Part shown: positions 54,143 through 63,507 of the stretch, piece by piece | Layout: each line of letters begins with the position of its first letter | How positions within the stretch are numbered: the stretch's first letter is position 1 | Source of the DNA: Aquimarina amphilecti | GTDB taxonomy: Bacteria; Bacteroidota; Bacteroidia; Flavobacteriales; Flavobacteriaceae | Assembly (NCBI RefSeq): GCF_900109375.1 | Contig: NZ_FOAB01000013.1 | Coordinates: 1-64,000, forward strand | Length of the DNA stretch: 64,000 bases | Reading direction: 5' to 3' | The notes under the pieces: generated by a model | What the model was told of the DNA's origin: nothing | What the model saw: the letters and a program-made list of their open reading frames with translations, nothing else | The model's database searches: none | Translations under genes and position numbers: made by a program

Positions 54143-54669
54143 TTATGAAAAATAAATTATACTTGTTTTATTTTTTGATCATAAAATTGTTAGTTAGTTC
54201 CTGCACTAACGTAACTATTAATTCGATCATCAGTGAAAAAAGGACAATAAAAAAAGGAAGTATTAAAAATTATCAAAGCTGTATTAAATTTTCAGATAGC
54301 TTAAAGGTTAATGAATTTGTTGTTAATTATATTAATCATATTTATAGTAATGATCTAATCGCTTTATCTGAAAAGAATAGTTATCCTTTAAAATTTATAG
54401 GTTCTAAAGTTGATAGTAAAGAAGAGTTTTTATTAAAATTCAAAAACTCAAAATCTAACCTTAATTCCATATTCAATATTGAAGTGTTTAATGAAAAAGA
54501 TATCTTAATAGATTCTATAAGCTCTAAAAATACCGAAATTCTTTATAAAGATGATTTAAAAAACAAAAACTGTAAGGAAGTATTTATAGGCTTTAAAACT
54601 GGGTTATACCTAAAAATTAATAAGAGTAATAGTAAATATAAAATAATGGTAATAGATTTTGCTGGGTAA
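54139..54669 (+). CDS. Lipoprotein, putative immunity protein of the amidase effector
   Basis: 176 residues with a lipoprotein signal (KNKLYLFYFLIIKLLVSSC). The ATG overlaps the effector stop by four bases, so the two are coupled. Placing an exported lipoprotein next to a peptidoglycan-degrading effector fits the known toxin/immunity arrangement, in which the immunity protein must block the toxin in the periplasm. The mature part has no recognised domain. Role inferred from position and localisation. Confidence 0.65.
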   Translation: MIMKNKLYLFYFLIIKLLVSSCTNVTINSIISEKRTIKKGSIKNYQSCIKFSDSLKVNEFVVNYINHIYSNDLIALSEKNSYPLKFIGSKVDSKEEFLLKFKNSKSNLNSIFNIEVFNEKDILIDSISSKNTEILYKDDLKNKNCKEVFIGFKTGLYLKINKSNSKYKIMVIDFAG

Positions 54670-54925
54670 ATAACTTTAATAAACTTGAATTAGCGCATTT
54701 GTATGAAAGAGGAGATATTTATTAAAGAACAAAATACTAAATAAAAAAATATTTACAGTGGATTTAATGGAAGTGCTAAGAAGTTATGATCCAGTGAGAA
54801 TGGAAAACAATCTTCTTTTAGTTCCTGTTAAGGCAAATGACCAAGAAATAGAATCAATGACTCTTTACAGATTTAAAGTTAATGAAAATCGTCTAGAATT
54901 GAAATCTGTAAATTGTATAGGATGA
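54669..54925 (+). pseudogene. Remnant gene between the two effector pairs
   Basis: Two successive reading frames hold protein-like sequence: first (54669-54716) NKLELAHLYERGDIY, then after a stop a second frame (about 54706-54925) with DLMEVLRSYDPVRMENNLLL, VPVKANDQEIESMTLYRFKV and NENRLELKSVNCIG. The second part could be a 55-codon ORF from GTG at about 54760, but it has no clear ribosome site. A frameshifted C-terminal piece of a lost immunity or effector gene is the simpler reading. Confidence 0.5.
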
Positions 54926-54990
54926 TTAGAAATAAATGGCATCTAAATTTATGAATTATTACATCTATTTGTAATAAAAAGAATATTAGA

Positions 54991-56859
54991 ATGAGTGGAC
55001 ATAAAGAAGGAATTAATGCAGCACAACAATTGATAGAAGCTCGTTCTAAAAGAATTGAGGAGATTAATCGTAATTGGGCTGATTATGCGAATCAAACTAC
55101 TTTTGCTACCAATGAAGCTGAAGAAGGCTTACTTGACGCATACTTTGCAAAAAGAAAAATAGAAAAGAGTAGAACTGAGAATGTAGGATCTCCTTCTGAA
55201 CTTTATAAATTTAGAAGTAGAATGACAATTGTTTCTGATGAAAATTATAATAGAATAGTTACAGCAATAACTAATAATTATAATGAAAATTTAGAAAGTC
55301 AAGATTTATATACTACAGAAGAACTTGTAGCTTCAGTACTTGAAAATGGTGAGTACCCAAAAGATACAGAACTTTCGGTTCCAGTGATGACAATAGAAGA
55401 AACAGAAGAGTTTATAGAAATTAAAAGTGGTGTTTTAGGTAGAGATGCTTATATTTTTGTAAAAGGGTTTGCTTTAAAAGATAAAGAAGCAACTATAGAA
55501 ATTTTTGAAAGGAGCCCATTTTTATTAATGGAGGATGAAATTCCACTTACAGTTATTCAGTATGATACTATAGAAGCAGAAGAACCAAATGAGAATACAA
55601 ATAAAACCGAACTAAAAGCTATTTTTAACGATCGAGGAGAAGCTGTTGTAAAAATTAAATTTCGTCCCAAAGTAGAAGATCCAGATACGATCTACAGTGA
55701 ATGGAAAGAAAAATTTACACCTAAAGAACCTATTAGTCTCCCTCCTCCTTCTGTAGAAGAAATGCAACTAATTACTCCGTCTGTTCCACTAACTTTTGGA
55801 TCAGATGTGCCACAAATTGGGTCAGAGGTATCTACTAATCCAGAGGATTATCCTCTACCCTCTAATCAAAAGCCGGAATTACCCCCGGTAATAGATTTTT
55901 TGTGGTTAAAAGTAAAAGTAAGTGGAGATAAACAGGATTATGATGAGGAGTTTTTAAATGAAAATAACGATTCATATTTTAAGCTTAAGGTTTGTAATTG
56001 CGGGAAAAAATATGATGGACAGTTTAGATGCACAAGATATGGTAGAACGGTTAAAGTATATGGACCAATATATAACGGTAGTTACAAATTAAAAGATTAT
56101 GCTAAATGGAACGAAATAATTTCAAAAGGAATAGTTACTAGTATGGAAAAAGATATATTTATAATTATGTCTCCGAACGAAGGTAATCTTGATTCGGTTC
56201 AATCATATGATAGTGAAATAGTTACTGCTGGCGCAATGCAAAAAACAATTAATCCTACTGGACAAGGAGAGTTCCCTATTCAGGTAGCAGAATTTAAAAA
56301 TTCTAACGCTGAGAAATATGTTTGTCTTTTTGAAAGTTGCGGTTGGACAGTAGAGAATAATACTATGTTCTATAAAGATCCGGATGATCCTAATGCTCAA
56401 AAAATTACAGGTAGCGATTTAAAGCGTAAAATAAGGGAGGGCTTTTATGCCTCTACTTTCGGTTCCAGAATAAAATGTAAGCCACTAGAACCTATAGTAA
56501 ATGCAGTAAATGATAATGATTTTCAAGTAAAACAAATAGAAGATTTTATCTCAAGATTAAGAGATAGGGTTTTGCCAATTGTACCTAGAGGTTATTCTCA
56601 TACATTAGGTGATTTTTTAATATCACGATTAGGAAGAGCGACCGCTTTAGATCATCATATAAATAGACCTGCATATGTTAGAAATGATCTTGGAGATTCC
56701 TTGAATAATTTTTTCGCAAGGAATCCTAATGTGTCTGAGAATCCATTAAATTGGGGAGATAATCATCAGACTTATGAAACTGCAATTTTAGAAGATTATG
56801 GAGTAACAAGAAGAGGTACAGATATGGCTGAAAGATTTAACAAAATGAGAAATAGGTAA
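54991..56859 (+). CDS. Effector with shared N-terminal region and lysozyme-like C-terminal domain
   Basis: 622 residues. Residues 1-60 match the N-terminus of the protein at 52583 almost exactly (QQLIEARSKRIEEINRNWAD), and the Ig-like domain is also shared (VKGFALKDKEATIEIFERS). The LysM is replaced by another segment. The C-terminal domain (about 340-620) carries SPNEGNLDSVQSYDSEIVTA and GAMQKTINPTGQGEFP, the E-x-DxxQTYD pattern of phage-type lytic (lysozyme-like) domains, with Glu as likely catalytic residue. Predicted peptidoglycan-cleaving effector of the VgrG island. Confidence 0.78.
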   Translation: MSGHKEGINAAQQLIEARSKRIEEINRNWADYANQTTFATNEAEEGLLDAYFAKRKIEKSRTENVGSPSELYKFRSRMTIVSDENYNRIVTAITNNYNENLESQDLYTTEELVASVLENGEYPKDTELSVPVMTIEETEEFIEIKSGVLGRDAYIFVKGFALKDKEATIEIFERSPFLLMEDEIPLTVIQYDTIEAEEPNENTNKTELKAIFNDRGEAVVKIKFRPKVEDPDTIYSEWKEKFTPKEPISLPPPSVEEMQLITPSVPLTFGSDVPQIGSEVSTNPEDYPLPSNQKPELPPVIDFLWLKVKVSGDKQDYDEEFLNENNDSYFKLKVCNCGKKYDGQFRCTRYGRTVKVYGPIYNGSYKLKDYAKWNEIISKGIVTSMEKDIFIIMSPNEGNLDSVQSYDSEIVTAGAMQKTINPTGQGEFPIQVAEFKNSNAEKYVCLFESCGWTVENNTMFYKDPDDPNAQKITGSDLKRKIREGFYASTFGSRIKCKPLEPIVNAVNDNDFQVKQIEDFISRLRDRVLPIVPRGYSHTLGDFLISRLGRATALDHHINRPAYVRNDLGDSLNNFFARNPNVSENPLNWGDNHQTYETAILEDYGVTRRGTDMAERFNKMRNR

Positions 56860-57797
56860 TGATTACTATGAATAATGTTTATAAGCCCTTTGTGATTGTT
56901 TTGATTTTGTTAGTTAGTTCATTTTTTAATTGTGCTAGTACAAATAGTTATGAAACCACTTCTAGTTCAGTTTTGAAAGGTAATCAGTATACTTTATCCT
57001 GTGAAACTAATAGGTTGTCAACAATTTTAATTCAGAAAGAAATTATAGGAGATAAATTAATTTTGAAACTGATTATAAAAAGAAAAAATAAAATTGTTGT
57101 TAAAAAAAATATAGAAATTAATAGAAGTACTTTTGGTTATGATTCCTTACCAGACATTGATCTTGAATGCTCTAGTGGTGGATTTAATATAAATTATACT
57201 TTTAGTTTTGGTAATGAGTATATATTATTTAATCATTTTATTGGGGAGGAAGACGCTGATAATTTTTATCTGAAAAAAATAGTGTTTTATGGGAGTAGTA
57301 GAAATTCTTTTAGCTTTGAAGGTTCTAAGGTACTAAAAACAATATCAATAAATAACTATGAAATACATACGTTAGCTTCATTAGAATTAAAACCAATTTA
57401 TTTTAAAGATAATTTACAGACAGTAAATGAGCTAGTATTAAAACCACTTGTAGATAGTCTAAGAGAACGATCTTATTTTGATATTATTGGAAATGAAAAA
57501 TTATTAACCATTATTACTCGAGAAATCCCTGTTTCAAAAAGCAATTTATTAAGTTATAATCAAATAGAGAGCAATTTAAAAAGGAGAGAACTTTATTCAG
57601 AAACAATCTTTTTATCAAAAATTGTTTTACAGAACCATGAAAACTCTCAGTCTTATTTGAATATGGGAGATGCATATTGGAGCTTAAGAAATGAAGAAGA
57701 TGCAAGAAAGTCTTATGCTAAATATATAGAGTTAATGAATAGTAAAGAACAAAAAACTCAAATTCCCAAGTACATTCGAAATAGATTAAATAATTAA
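56859..57797 (+). CDS. Lipoprotein with C-terminal TPR, putative immunity protein
   Basis: 312 residues with a lipoprotein signal (YKPFVIVLILLVSSFFNC). A beta-rich central part is followed by a C-terminal TPR-like helix pair (SYLNMGDAYWSLRNEEDARK). The start codon overlaps the effector stop by one base (TAATG), so it is translationally coupled and, by position and localisation, a likely periplasmic immunity protein for the lysozyme-like effector. The family is not recognised. It ends the island. Confidence 0.65.
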   Translation: MITMNNVYKPFVIVLILLVSSFFNCASTNSYETTSSSVLKGNQYTLSCETNRLSTILIQKEIIGDKLILKLIIKRKNKIVVKKNIEINRSTFGYDSLPDIDLECSSGGFNINYTFSFGNEYILFNHFIGEEDADNFYLKKIVFYGSSRNSFSFEGSKVLKTISINNYEIHTLASLELKPIYFKDNLQTVNELVLKPLVDSLRERSYFDIIGNEKLLTIITREIPVSKSNLLSYNQIESNLKRRELYSETIFLSKIVLQNHENSQSYLNMGDAYWSLRNEEDARKSYAKYIELMNSKEQKTQIPKYIRNRLNN

Positions 57798-57895
57798 TTC
57801 AAAATTTGATTTCGAAATTAAACTCATATAGTTTTCAAATTATCTATTTGATAGTGTTTGATTATAATTTTTGAGTGTTAAATTAATAAAAACTC

Positions 57896-57919
57896 AGTGG
57901 TTTTCAGGGGGTGTTTTCT
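57896..57919 (+). promoter_or_regulatory. Repeated upstream motif, copy 2 (before the LRR gene)
   Basis: AGTGGTTTTCAGGGGGTGTT, followed by TTCT, matches copy 1 at 46682 over most of its length. Located 97 bases before the LRR lipoprotein start. Confidence 0.5.
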
Positions 57920-58015
57920 ATGGAAATCATGGATGTGTGCTATCATTCTATAATCTACTTTTGGTTGACATAGATGGATCACACAATTCTTCTAAAACTC
58001 ATAAAACCAAAACCA

Positions 58016-59329
58016 ATGAAGGGCTTATTAACCAATAAAAACCTACATTTAGTAATGTTTAGTTTGATCGTATTTTCTTGCTCTAAAGAAATAGATGGGT
58101 CAGATGTTATTTTACTTAATAGTGAAAAAGATATAATAGAATTTACATTTCTCTCATCAGATAATGAAGAGCTAGAGATTGATGTTAACGCTCGTATAGA
58201 TCAAAATGATAAGTTGATATCTGTAGTATTACCATATGGTACTCCAATTAGTGCTTTGAAACCAAGTATTAAAATTTCAGAATCAGCATCCATTATTCAA
58301 GGCACGGATATTTTCGTAGATTTTTCTGAACCTTTAAATTATAGTGTGATAGCAGAAGATGGCACTTCTTCTGATTATACGGTGAGAGTGCGCGTTGTTG
58401 CCAGTACAGATCAAGAAATTTTGCTTACTATTTTTAATCAAAACCCCGACAATACATTAGGTTGGGATATCACTAATGATGACGTTTCCACTTGGGAAGG
58501 TGTTGTGGTTATAGATGAGAAGATAATAGGGTTAGAGTTAGATGAAAAAGGGCTTACCATATTACCGCCAGAAATCTGTGATTTGTTTTATCTTAAAACA
58601 TTATCGTTAGAAGGCAATATGATTGCAGAAATACCAAGGCAGATTGAAGATTTGTCTAATAACTTACGAGTATTAAATCTCGGCGGAAATCAGATAGAAA
58701 TAATTCCAGAAGAATTTTTTAGTCTCGAAAAGCTAACGGATCTAAGAGTGTATACCAATATGTTAGTAGATATACCTTCTGACATTAATAAACTTACAGA
58801 ACTTAGATATTTGAGCTTATCTAATAATACTTTAGAAACACTACCATCGGAAATATTTGAGCTCTCTAAGTTGAATTCATTATTTATTAATAATATAGAG
58901 CTTTCAGAAGTTCCGGAAGAGATAACAAATTTATCTCAGTTAACCAGTTTAGGAGTTTCTTCAAATCCGTTAGGCTCAATCTCAGATTATGTTTTAGAGT
59001 TAGGAACATTAACTAGGTTAGATATTTACAATGCAGGTATAAGTACTATTCCTTCAGGAATTACAAAGCTAACCAATCTAAAAAGACTTCAATTATCCGG
59101 AAATGATTTGGCTGAGGTAAATAAAAGTGTGGGAGATTTATTTCTATTAGAAAGCCTTTTATTGAAGACTAATGCTATTGCAGAAATACCAGTAGAACTA
59201 AGTAATTTGATAAATTTAAACATCTTGGATGTTTCTGAAAACAATATCGTTTCTATGCCAAACGCAGTATGTGATTTAATTAATACGGGAACAGAAATTG
59301 TAGCTGATACTGGAGTAGGCTGTATGTAG
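58016..59329 (+). CDS. Leucine-rich-repeat lipoprotein
   Basis: About 437 residues from the ATG at 58016, which begins a lipoprotein signal (KNLHLVMFSLIVFSC); the ATG at 57974 would put 14 residues ahead of it. An N-terminal beta-sandwich of the type found in Bacteroidota surface lipoproteins (about 45-130, GTSSDYTVRVRV) is followed by about ten leucine-rich repeats of 23 residues (LKTLSLEGNMIAEIPRQI, LRYLSLSNNTLETLPSEI, LKRLQLSGNDLAEV). Probably exposed at the cell surface; LRRs usually bind other proteins. The partner is unknown. Confidence 0.85.
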   Translation: MKGLLTNKNLHLVMFSLIVFSCSKEIDGSDVILLNSEKDIIEFTFLSSDNEELEIDVNARIDQNDKLISVVLPYGTPISALKPSIKISESASIIQGTDIFVDFSEPLNYSVIAEDGTSSDYTVRVRVVASTDQEILLTIFNQNPDNTLGWDITNDDVSTWEGVVVIDEKIIGLELDEKGLTILPPEICDLFYLKTLSLEGNMIAEIPRQIEDLSNNLRVLNLGGNQIEIIPEEFFSLEKLTDLRVYTNMLVDIPSDINKLTELRYLSLSNNTLETLPSEIFELSKLNSLFINNIELSEVPEEITNLSQLTSLGVSSNPLGSISDYVLELGTLTRLDIYNAGISTIPSGITKLTNLKRLQLSGNDLAEVNKSVGDLFLLESLLLKTNAIAEIPVELSNLINLNILDVSENNIVSMPNAVCDLINTGTEIVADTGVGCM

Positions 59330-59350
59330 AAAATTAGCTGACAACAGGTC

Positions 59351-60004
59351 TTAATCTACCAATCCTAATTTAATGGCATGTTTTGCTAACCCAACTACAT
59401 TTTTTACATTCAACTTAGAAATTAGACTTGTACGATACCCTTCTATTGTGTATTTACTCAAAAATAATTGATCTGCAATTTCTTGAGTAGTATATTCCTT
59501 GGCTATTAATTGTAATATCTCTTTTTCCCGCTTACTAAGGTTAATTTCGTTGTTCTGTTTTTGCTCAAAAATACTTTTTGTATACGCTTCTTTGATGCTG
59601 TTCGAGAAATAATTGGAACCTTTTAATATGGTTTCTATTGCTTTAAGAAGTTCTTCTTTTTTTGCGTTTTTTGGAATATATCCATTTACTGCCGCTTGCG
59701 TTAATTCATAAATTTTCTGAGGTTCAGATAACATGCTAACTATAAGAGTCTTAATAGTAGGGTGGTTTTCTTTGATGTAATGATTAAGTGCTACACCATC
59801 CATTTTTGGCATATTAATATCTAATATCGCTAAATCAATTTGATCAGAACTATTAATTTCTAAGTATTTTTTAAGATCAAAACCATTATTGGCAGTGTAA
59901 ACGATTTCATAATCAGATTCGTGTGATATGATACTTAAAAGACCATCTAAGAACATTTTGTGGTCATCAGCCACTACTAGTTTATATGTATTATTTTTTG
60001 TCAT
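59351..60004 (-). CDS. LuxR/NarL-family response regulator
   Basis: 217 residues. A receiver domain (about 1-125) has the phospho-acceptor Asp in LAILDINMPKMDG (about residue 57), acidic pair DD at residues 12-13 and Lys in IPKNAKKE. The C-terminal LuxR-type HTH (about 150-215) has LSKREKEILQLIAKEYTTQE and FLSKYTIEGYRTSL. It is the partner of the kinase encoded upstream, with which its start overlaps by 14 bases. It regulates transcription; targets unknown. Confidence 0.92.
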   Translation of the reverse strand: MTKNNTYKLVVADDHKMFLDGLLSIISHESDYEIVYTANNGFDLKKYLEINSSDQIDLAILDINMPKMDGVALNHYIKENHPTIKTLIVSMLSEPQKIYELTQAAVNGYIPKNAKKEELLKAIETILKGSNYFSNSIKEAYTKSIFEQKQNNEINLSKREKEILQLIAKEYTTQEIADQLFLSKYTIEGYRTSLISKLNVKNVVGLAKHAIKLGLVD

Positions 60005-61904
60005 TTAGCACAGTAGGTATTTCAATCCGTATAGCCGTCCCGCGATTAGCAGCAGAATCAATGTCAATTTTTGCTTTTAATAACGTTAAGCGCTTTTTAA
60101 TATTTTGTAAACCGATACCATTTGTTTCTTTTTTATAATCAAAACCAATACCATCATCCTCAAAAATAATTTCAACAGAATCATTATAAGCATTAAGACA
60201 TATTTCTATAACTTTCGCTTTAGCATGTTTAAGCGCATTGGTCATTAGCTCTTGTATGATTCTAAAAATTTCTACTTTTTGATTATCATTAATAGTATTA
60301 ATTTTTTCTACAGGATGTGGTATAAAATTGATGTCAGGTTCTGTAACTTTTTCTATAGTATCTATGTATTCTCTTATATAATTTGCAAAAGCGGTTTGAT
60401 TAATTTTTTTAGGGATAAGGTTATGAGATATTTCTCGAACTTGTTGATATGTATTATCTAATTGATCGATAATCGTAGCTTGTGTTTTTTTATCTTTTTC
60501 GATGTTAATCATCTGTAATTTTATAGCAGCTAGATTTCCTCCGATACTATCGTGTAATTCTCTCGCAATTCTATTTCTTTCTTCGTTCTGAGCAATTACA
60601 TAGGTGTTCGCTAGTTTTAACTCTTGTTCTTTTAGAAAAGAAGCAGTTTTCTGCCGATTAATTTCTTCTTTCTGAGCATTATATTTTGTTTTTACTTGTA
60701 GTTTCTGATAATATACTAGAAGCAAACCAATAATCGGGATTAGAACTATAATGAATCCAATCATGTAAAATCGTTTTAACAAACGTTGTCTTTTTATTTC
60801 GGCTTCATTAGAAAGTTGATCTTCTTTTAAAAGTAAAATTTCTTTTTGTTTAGTTGCAGTTTCATATTTTACTTCTAATTCAGTTATTGTTTTTTTTTGT
60901 CTATTATCACTAATAGAATCTTTTAAAGCATGAAAATTGTTTAAAGCTAGATTTGCGGATTTATAATCATCAATAGAAGCATAAATATTCGTTAGATTTT
61001 CATAAATGTTTTTTTGTATTTCTAAATTAGAAATCAGCTTTGCTGGAGCTATGCTATTATTTAGAAGATTTATAGCTTCCTTTGGTTTTCCTAATGCGGC
61101 AATAGCTTTTGATTTATGAACTATAGCATTGATACTTTTGTCTTTAAAACCATGAAGATCCGCAATCTTTTTACTATCATTAAAATATGCCAAAGCTTCT
61201 TCGTACTTTTTATTTTTATGTAAAACATCTCCAATATTTAATGCTAGCGTAGCAGAGGCTTTTGGAGACGTATTGGGAGGAATCATTTCATAAGCTTTAA
61301 GAAAGAATTTTTCAGCATTGTCATAATCTTTTTTTCTAAAATATGCGGCTCCTATATTTATGTAATTAGATGAAATGATATTTTTGTCTGTAGTGGCTGC
61401 ATTACTCTCTTCAAAAAACTGAATAGATTTATCATAGTTTTCATTATTAGCGTATAAAATTCCAAAATCAGATTTAACTTTAGTTATCATATCTAAATAA
61501 TCAATTTCCTCAGAAATCTTAAGACTTCTATACAACATTTCTATAGCTTCATCCATGTTACCGCTCCGTCTAAAACTAGAACCCAGTAGTCTGTATGCTT
61601 GAGCTAGATGTTTTTTGTTTCTTAAATGAATTAAGGAGGCTCTGGTGTAATACATGGATGAATCGACCACTCCTATAGAATTAAAATAACTTCCTAAATA
61701 AAGTTTAGCTTTTGATTTTATAGAATCTTGTTGTTGGTTGTCTTTTGAAATTTTGGATAAAACCTTATAAGAATAGTTAGGGTTAGCGTCTAAAGAATCA
61801 ATGGCGCTGTTTAGTTGCGTCGTAGCTGATTCTTGTCCAAAACAAAGAAAAGAATAGCATAGCGTTATGCATAAAAGTATTTTTCTAATAGGTATTATGT
61901 CCAT
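59991..61904 (-). CDS. TPR sensor histidine kinase (NarL-partner type)
   Basis: 637 residues: a signal peptide (KILLCITLCYSFLCFGQ), an extracytoplasmic TPR array (about 30-340, AQAYRLLGSSFRRSGNMDEA, NIGAAYFRKKDYDNAEKFF), a transmembrane helix (FYMIGFIIVLIPIIGLLLVY, about 385), a dimerisation/phospho-His box NRIARELHDSIGGNLAA (HisKA_3, about 450), and an ATPase domain (QELMTNALKHAKA, DDGIGFD, GIGLQNIKKR). Co-transcribed with the LuxR regulator. The sensed signal is unknown. Confidence 0.92.
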   Translation of the reverse strand: MDIIPIRKILLCITLCYSFLCFGQESATTQLNSAIDSLDANPNYSYKVLSKISKDNQQQDSIKSKAKLYLGSYFNSIGVVDSSMYYTRASLIHLRNKKHLAQAYRLLGSSFRRSGNMDEAIEMLYRSLKISEEIDYLDMITKVKSDFGILYANNENYDKSIQFFEESNAATTDKNIISSNYINIGAAYFRKKDYDNAEKFFLKAYEMIPPNTSPKASATLALNIGDVLHKNKKYEEALAYFNDSKKIADLHGFKDKSINAIVHKSKAIAALGKPKEAINLLNNSIAPAKLISNLEIQKNIYENLTNIYASIDDYKSANLALNNFHALKDSISDNRQKKTITELEVKYETATKQKEILLLKEDQLSNEAEIKRQRLLKRFYMIGFIIVLIPIIGLLLVYYQKLQVKTKYNAQKEEINRQKTASFLKEQELKLANTYVIAQNEERNRIARELHDSIGGNLAAIKLQMINIEKDKKTQATIIDQLDNTYQQVREISHNLIPKKINQTAFANYIREYIDTIEKVTEPDINFIPHPVEKINTINDNQKVEIFRIIQELMTNALKHAKAKVIEICLNAYNDSVEIIFEDDGIGFDYKKETNGIGLQNIKKRLTLLKAKIDIDSAANRGTAIRIEIPTVLNDKK

Positions 61905-62200
61905 TAAGTCTGTGTAAAATAAATTGGTCTATTTACGAAGGTAAAGATTCCAATGTAAAGTATTATTAAAGATAAGAGTATTTAATAAATACTAGAGCTT
62001 ATGATCAAGAAGATGTTAGATTTCCTTATAAACTATTAACGATTTTAGGCTGTATTTTTACCTATTTCTTTTGAGATAATCAACGTTTAAAATTTAATGG
62101 TAAAAAAAACAAAAGACTTATCGTTTTTCTTCTTAAAATGAGCTTTGAATCGTATCTTTATAGTGTAATTAAAATAGCATTCTTTCACTAAAAATTTTCT
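61905..62200. other. Intergenic region between kinase and cydA, no gene
   Basis: 296 AT-rich bases between divergent genes. No ORF of note. TATCTTTA near 62153 could be a -7 element for cydA, but the -33 partner is weak. Confidence 0.4.
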
Positions 62201-63499
62201 ATGGAAAACCTTGATGCAGCAAGACTCCAGATGGCATTTACCTTGATATTTCATATTGTTTTTGCTTGTATTGGAATGGTGATGCCTTTTTTTATGGTGG
62301 TGTCACATTATAAGTGGTTAAAAACTAAAGACCAGATTTATTTAACGCTAACTAAAGCTTGGCAAAAGGGAGTAGCGATTTTTTTCGTTACCGGTGCAGT
62401 TTCGGGTACTGCTTTGTCTTTTGAATTAGGTTTGTTATGGCCAGAATTCATGAAGCATGCAGGTCCTATTATAGGAATGCCTTTTTCATTGGAAGGAGCT
62501 GCTTTTTTTGTAGAAGCCATTGCATTAGGATTTTATCTGTACGGGTGGAATAAATTACCAGAAAAATTTCATTGGTTTACTGGTGTTATTATTGGATTAT
62601 CTGGGGTTGCCTCGGGAATTTTAGTAGTAGCTGCCAATGGGTGGATGAATTCTCCTAGTGGATTCGATTACATAGATGGTCAGTTTTTAAATATTGATCC
62701 AGTACAGGCGATGTTAAATCCAGCTTGGTTTACACAAGCATTACATATGACATTAGCTGCATTTACAGCTACTGGTTTTGCCGTTGCAGGAATTCATGCA
62801 TTTCAAATATTTAAAGGAAGAAGAGTAGCATTACATACCAAAGCATTTAAAATAGCCTTAACATTTGGCGCAATTGCTGCGATATTACAACCAATTAGTG
62901 GAGATATATCGGCGAAGGATATTGCTGAGAGACAACCGGTAAAATTAGCAGCAATGGAAGCACATTACAACACAGAAAAAGGAGTTCCATTGTATATTGG
63001 TGGTATTGTTAATGCAGAAACTCAAGAAGTGAAATATAAAATCGCTATTCCTGGGATGTTATCATTTCTAGCGTTTGGAGATTTTAATGCAGAGGTTAAG
63101 GGATTGAATGATTTTCCTGAGGATGAACGTCCAAATGTACCTATTGTACATTATGCTTTTCAGACAATGGTTGGTATTGGTGGAGTATTAATGCTCGCAG
63201 GGTTATTGTATTTCGTTTCTTTAAAAAAGAAAAAATGGTTAAAGAGTAATAAATATTGGATACTTTTTGTCTTATTAGCTCCTCTTGGTTTTATAGCGTT
63301 AGAAGCGGGATGGATCGTCACAGAAGTAGGAAGGCAACCATGGATTATTCATAAAATTATGCGAACAAAAGATGCAGTAACTCCAATGCCAGGAATCGTT
63401 TTTAGTTTCTACACATATATAGTAGTATATCTAACACTATCTGTAGCCGTTACTTGGTTGATGATTCGCCAAATCAAAGTTCTTAATGCCCAAAAATAA
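62201..63499 (+). CDS. cydA: Cytochrome bd ubiquinol oxidase subunit I
   Basis: 432 residues, a multi-pass membrane protein. Early His in RLQMAFTLIFHIVFACIGM, conserved GTALSFELGLLWPEFM, and the haem-region motif EVGRQPWIIHKIMRT fit CydA. The Q-loop region is short, as in the cyanide-insensitive (CioA-like) type common in Bacteroidota. It oxidises quinol and reduces oxygen at low tension. The next gene, cydB, starts eight bases later in the same operon. Confidence 0.93.
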   Translation: MENLDAARLQMAFTLIFHIVFACIGMVMPFFMVVSHYKWLKTKDQIYLTLTKAWQKGVAIFFVTGAVSGTALSFELGLLWPEFMKHAGPIIGMPFSLEGAAFFVEAIALGFYLYGWNKLPEKFHWFTGVIIGLSGVASGILVVAANGWMNSPSGFDYIDGQFLNIDPVQAMLNPAWFTQALHMTLAAFTATGFAVAGIHAFQIFKGRRVALHTKAFKIALTFGAIAAILQPISGDISAKDIAERQPVKLAAMEAHYNTEKGVPLYIGGIVNAETQEVKYKIAIPGMLSFLAFGDFNAEVKGLNDFPEDERPNVPIVHYAFQTMVGIGGVLMLAGLLYFVSLKKKKWLKSNKYWILFVLLAPLGFIALEAGWIVTEVGRQPWIIHKIMRTKDAVTPMPGIVFSFYTYIVVYLTLSVAVTWLMIRQIKVLNAQK

Positions 63500-63507
63500 T
63501 TAGCTTA

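Noticed and set aside
46875..57797. Full type VI or phage-tail gene cluster
   Set aside because: No sheath, tube, baseplate, membrane-complex or ClpV genes are present.
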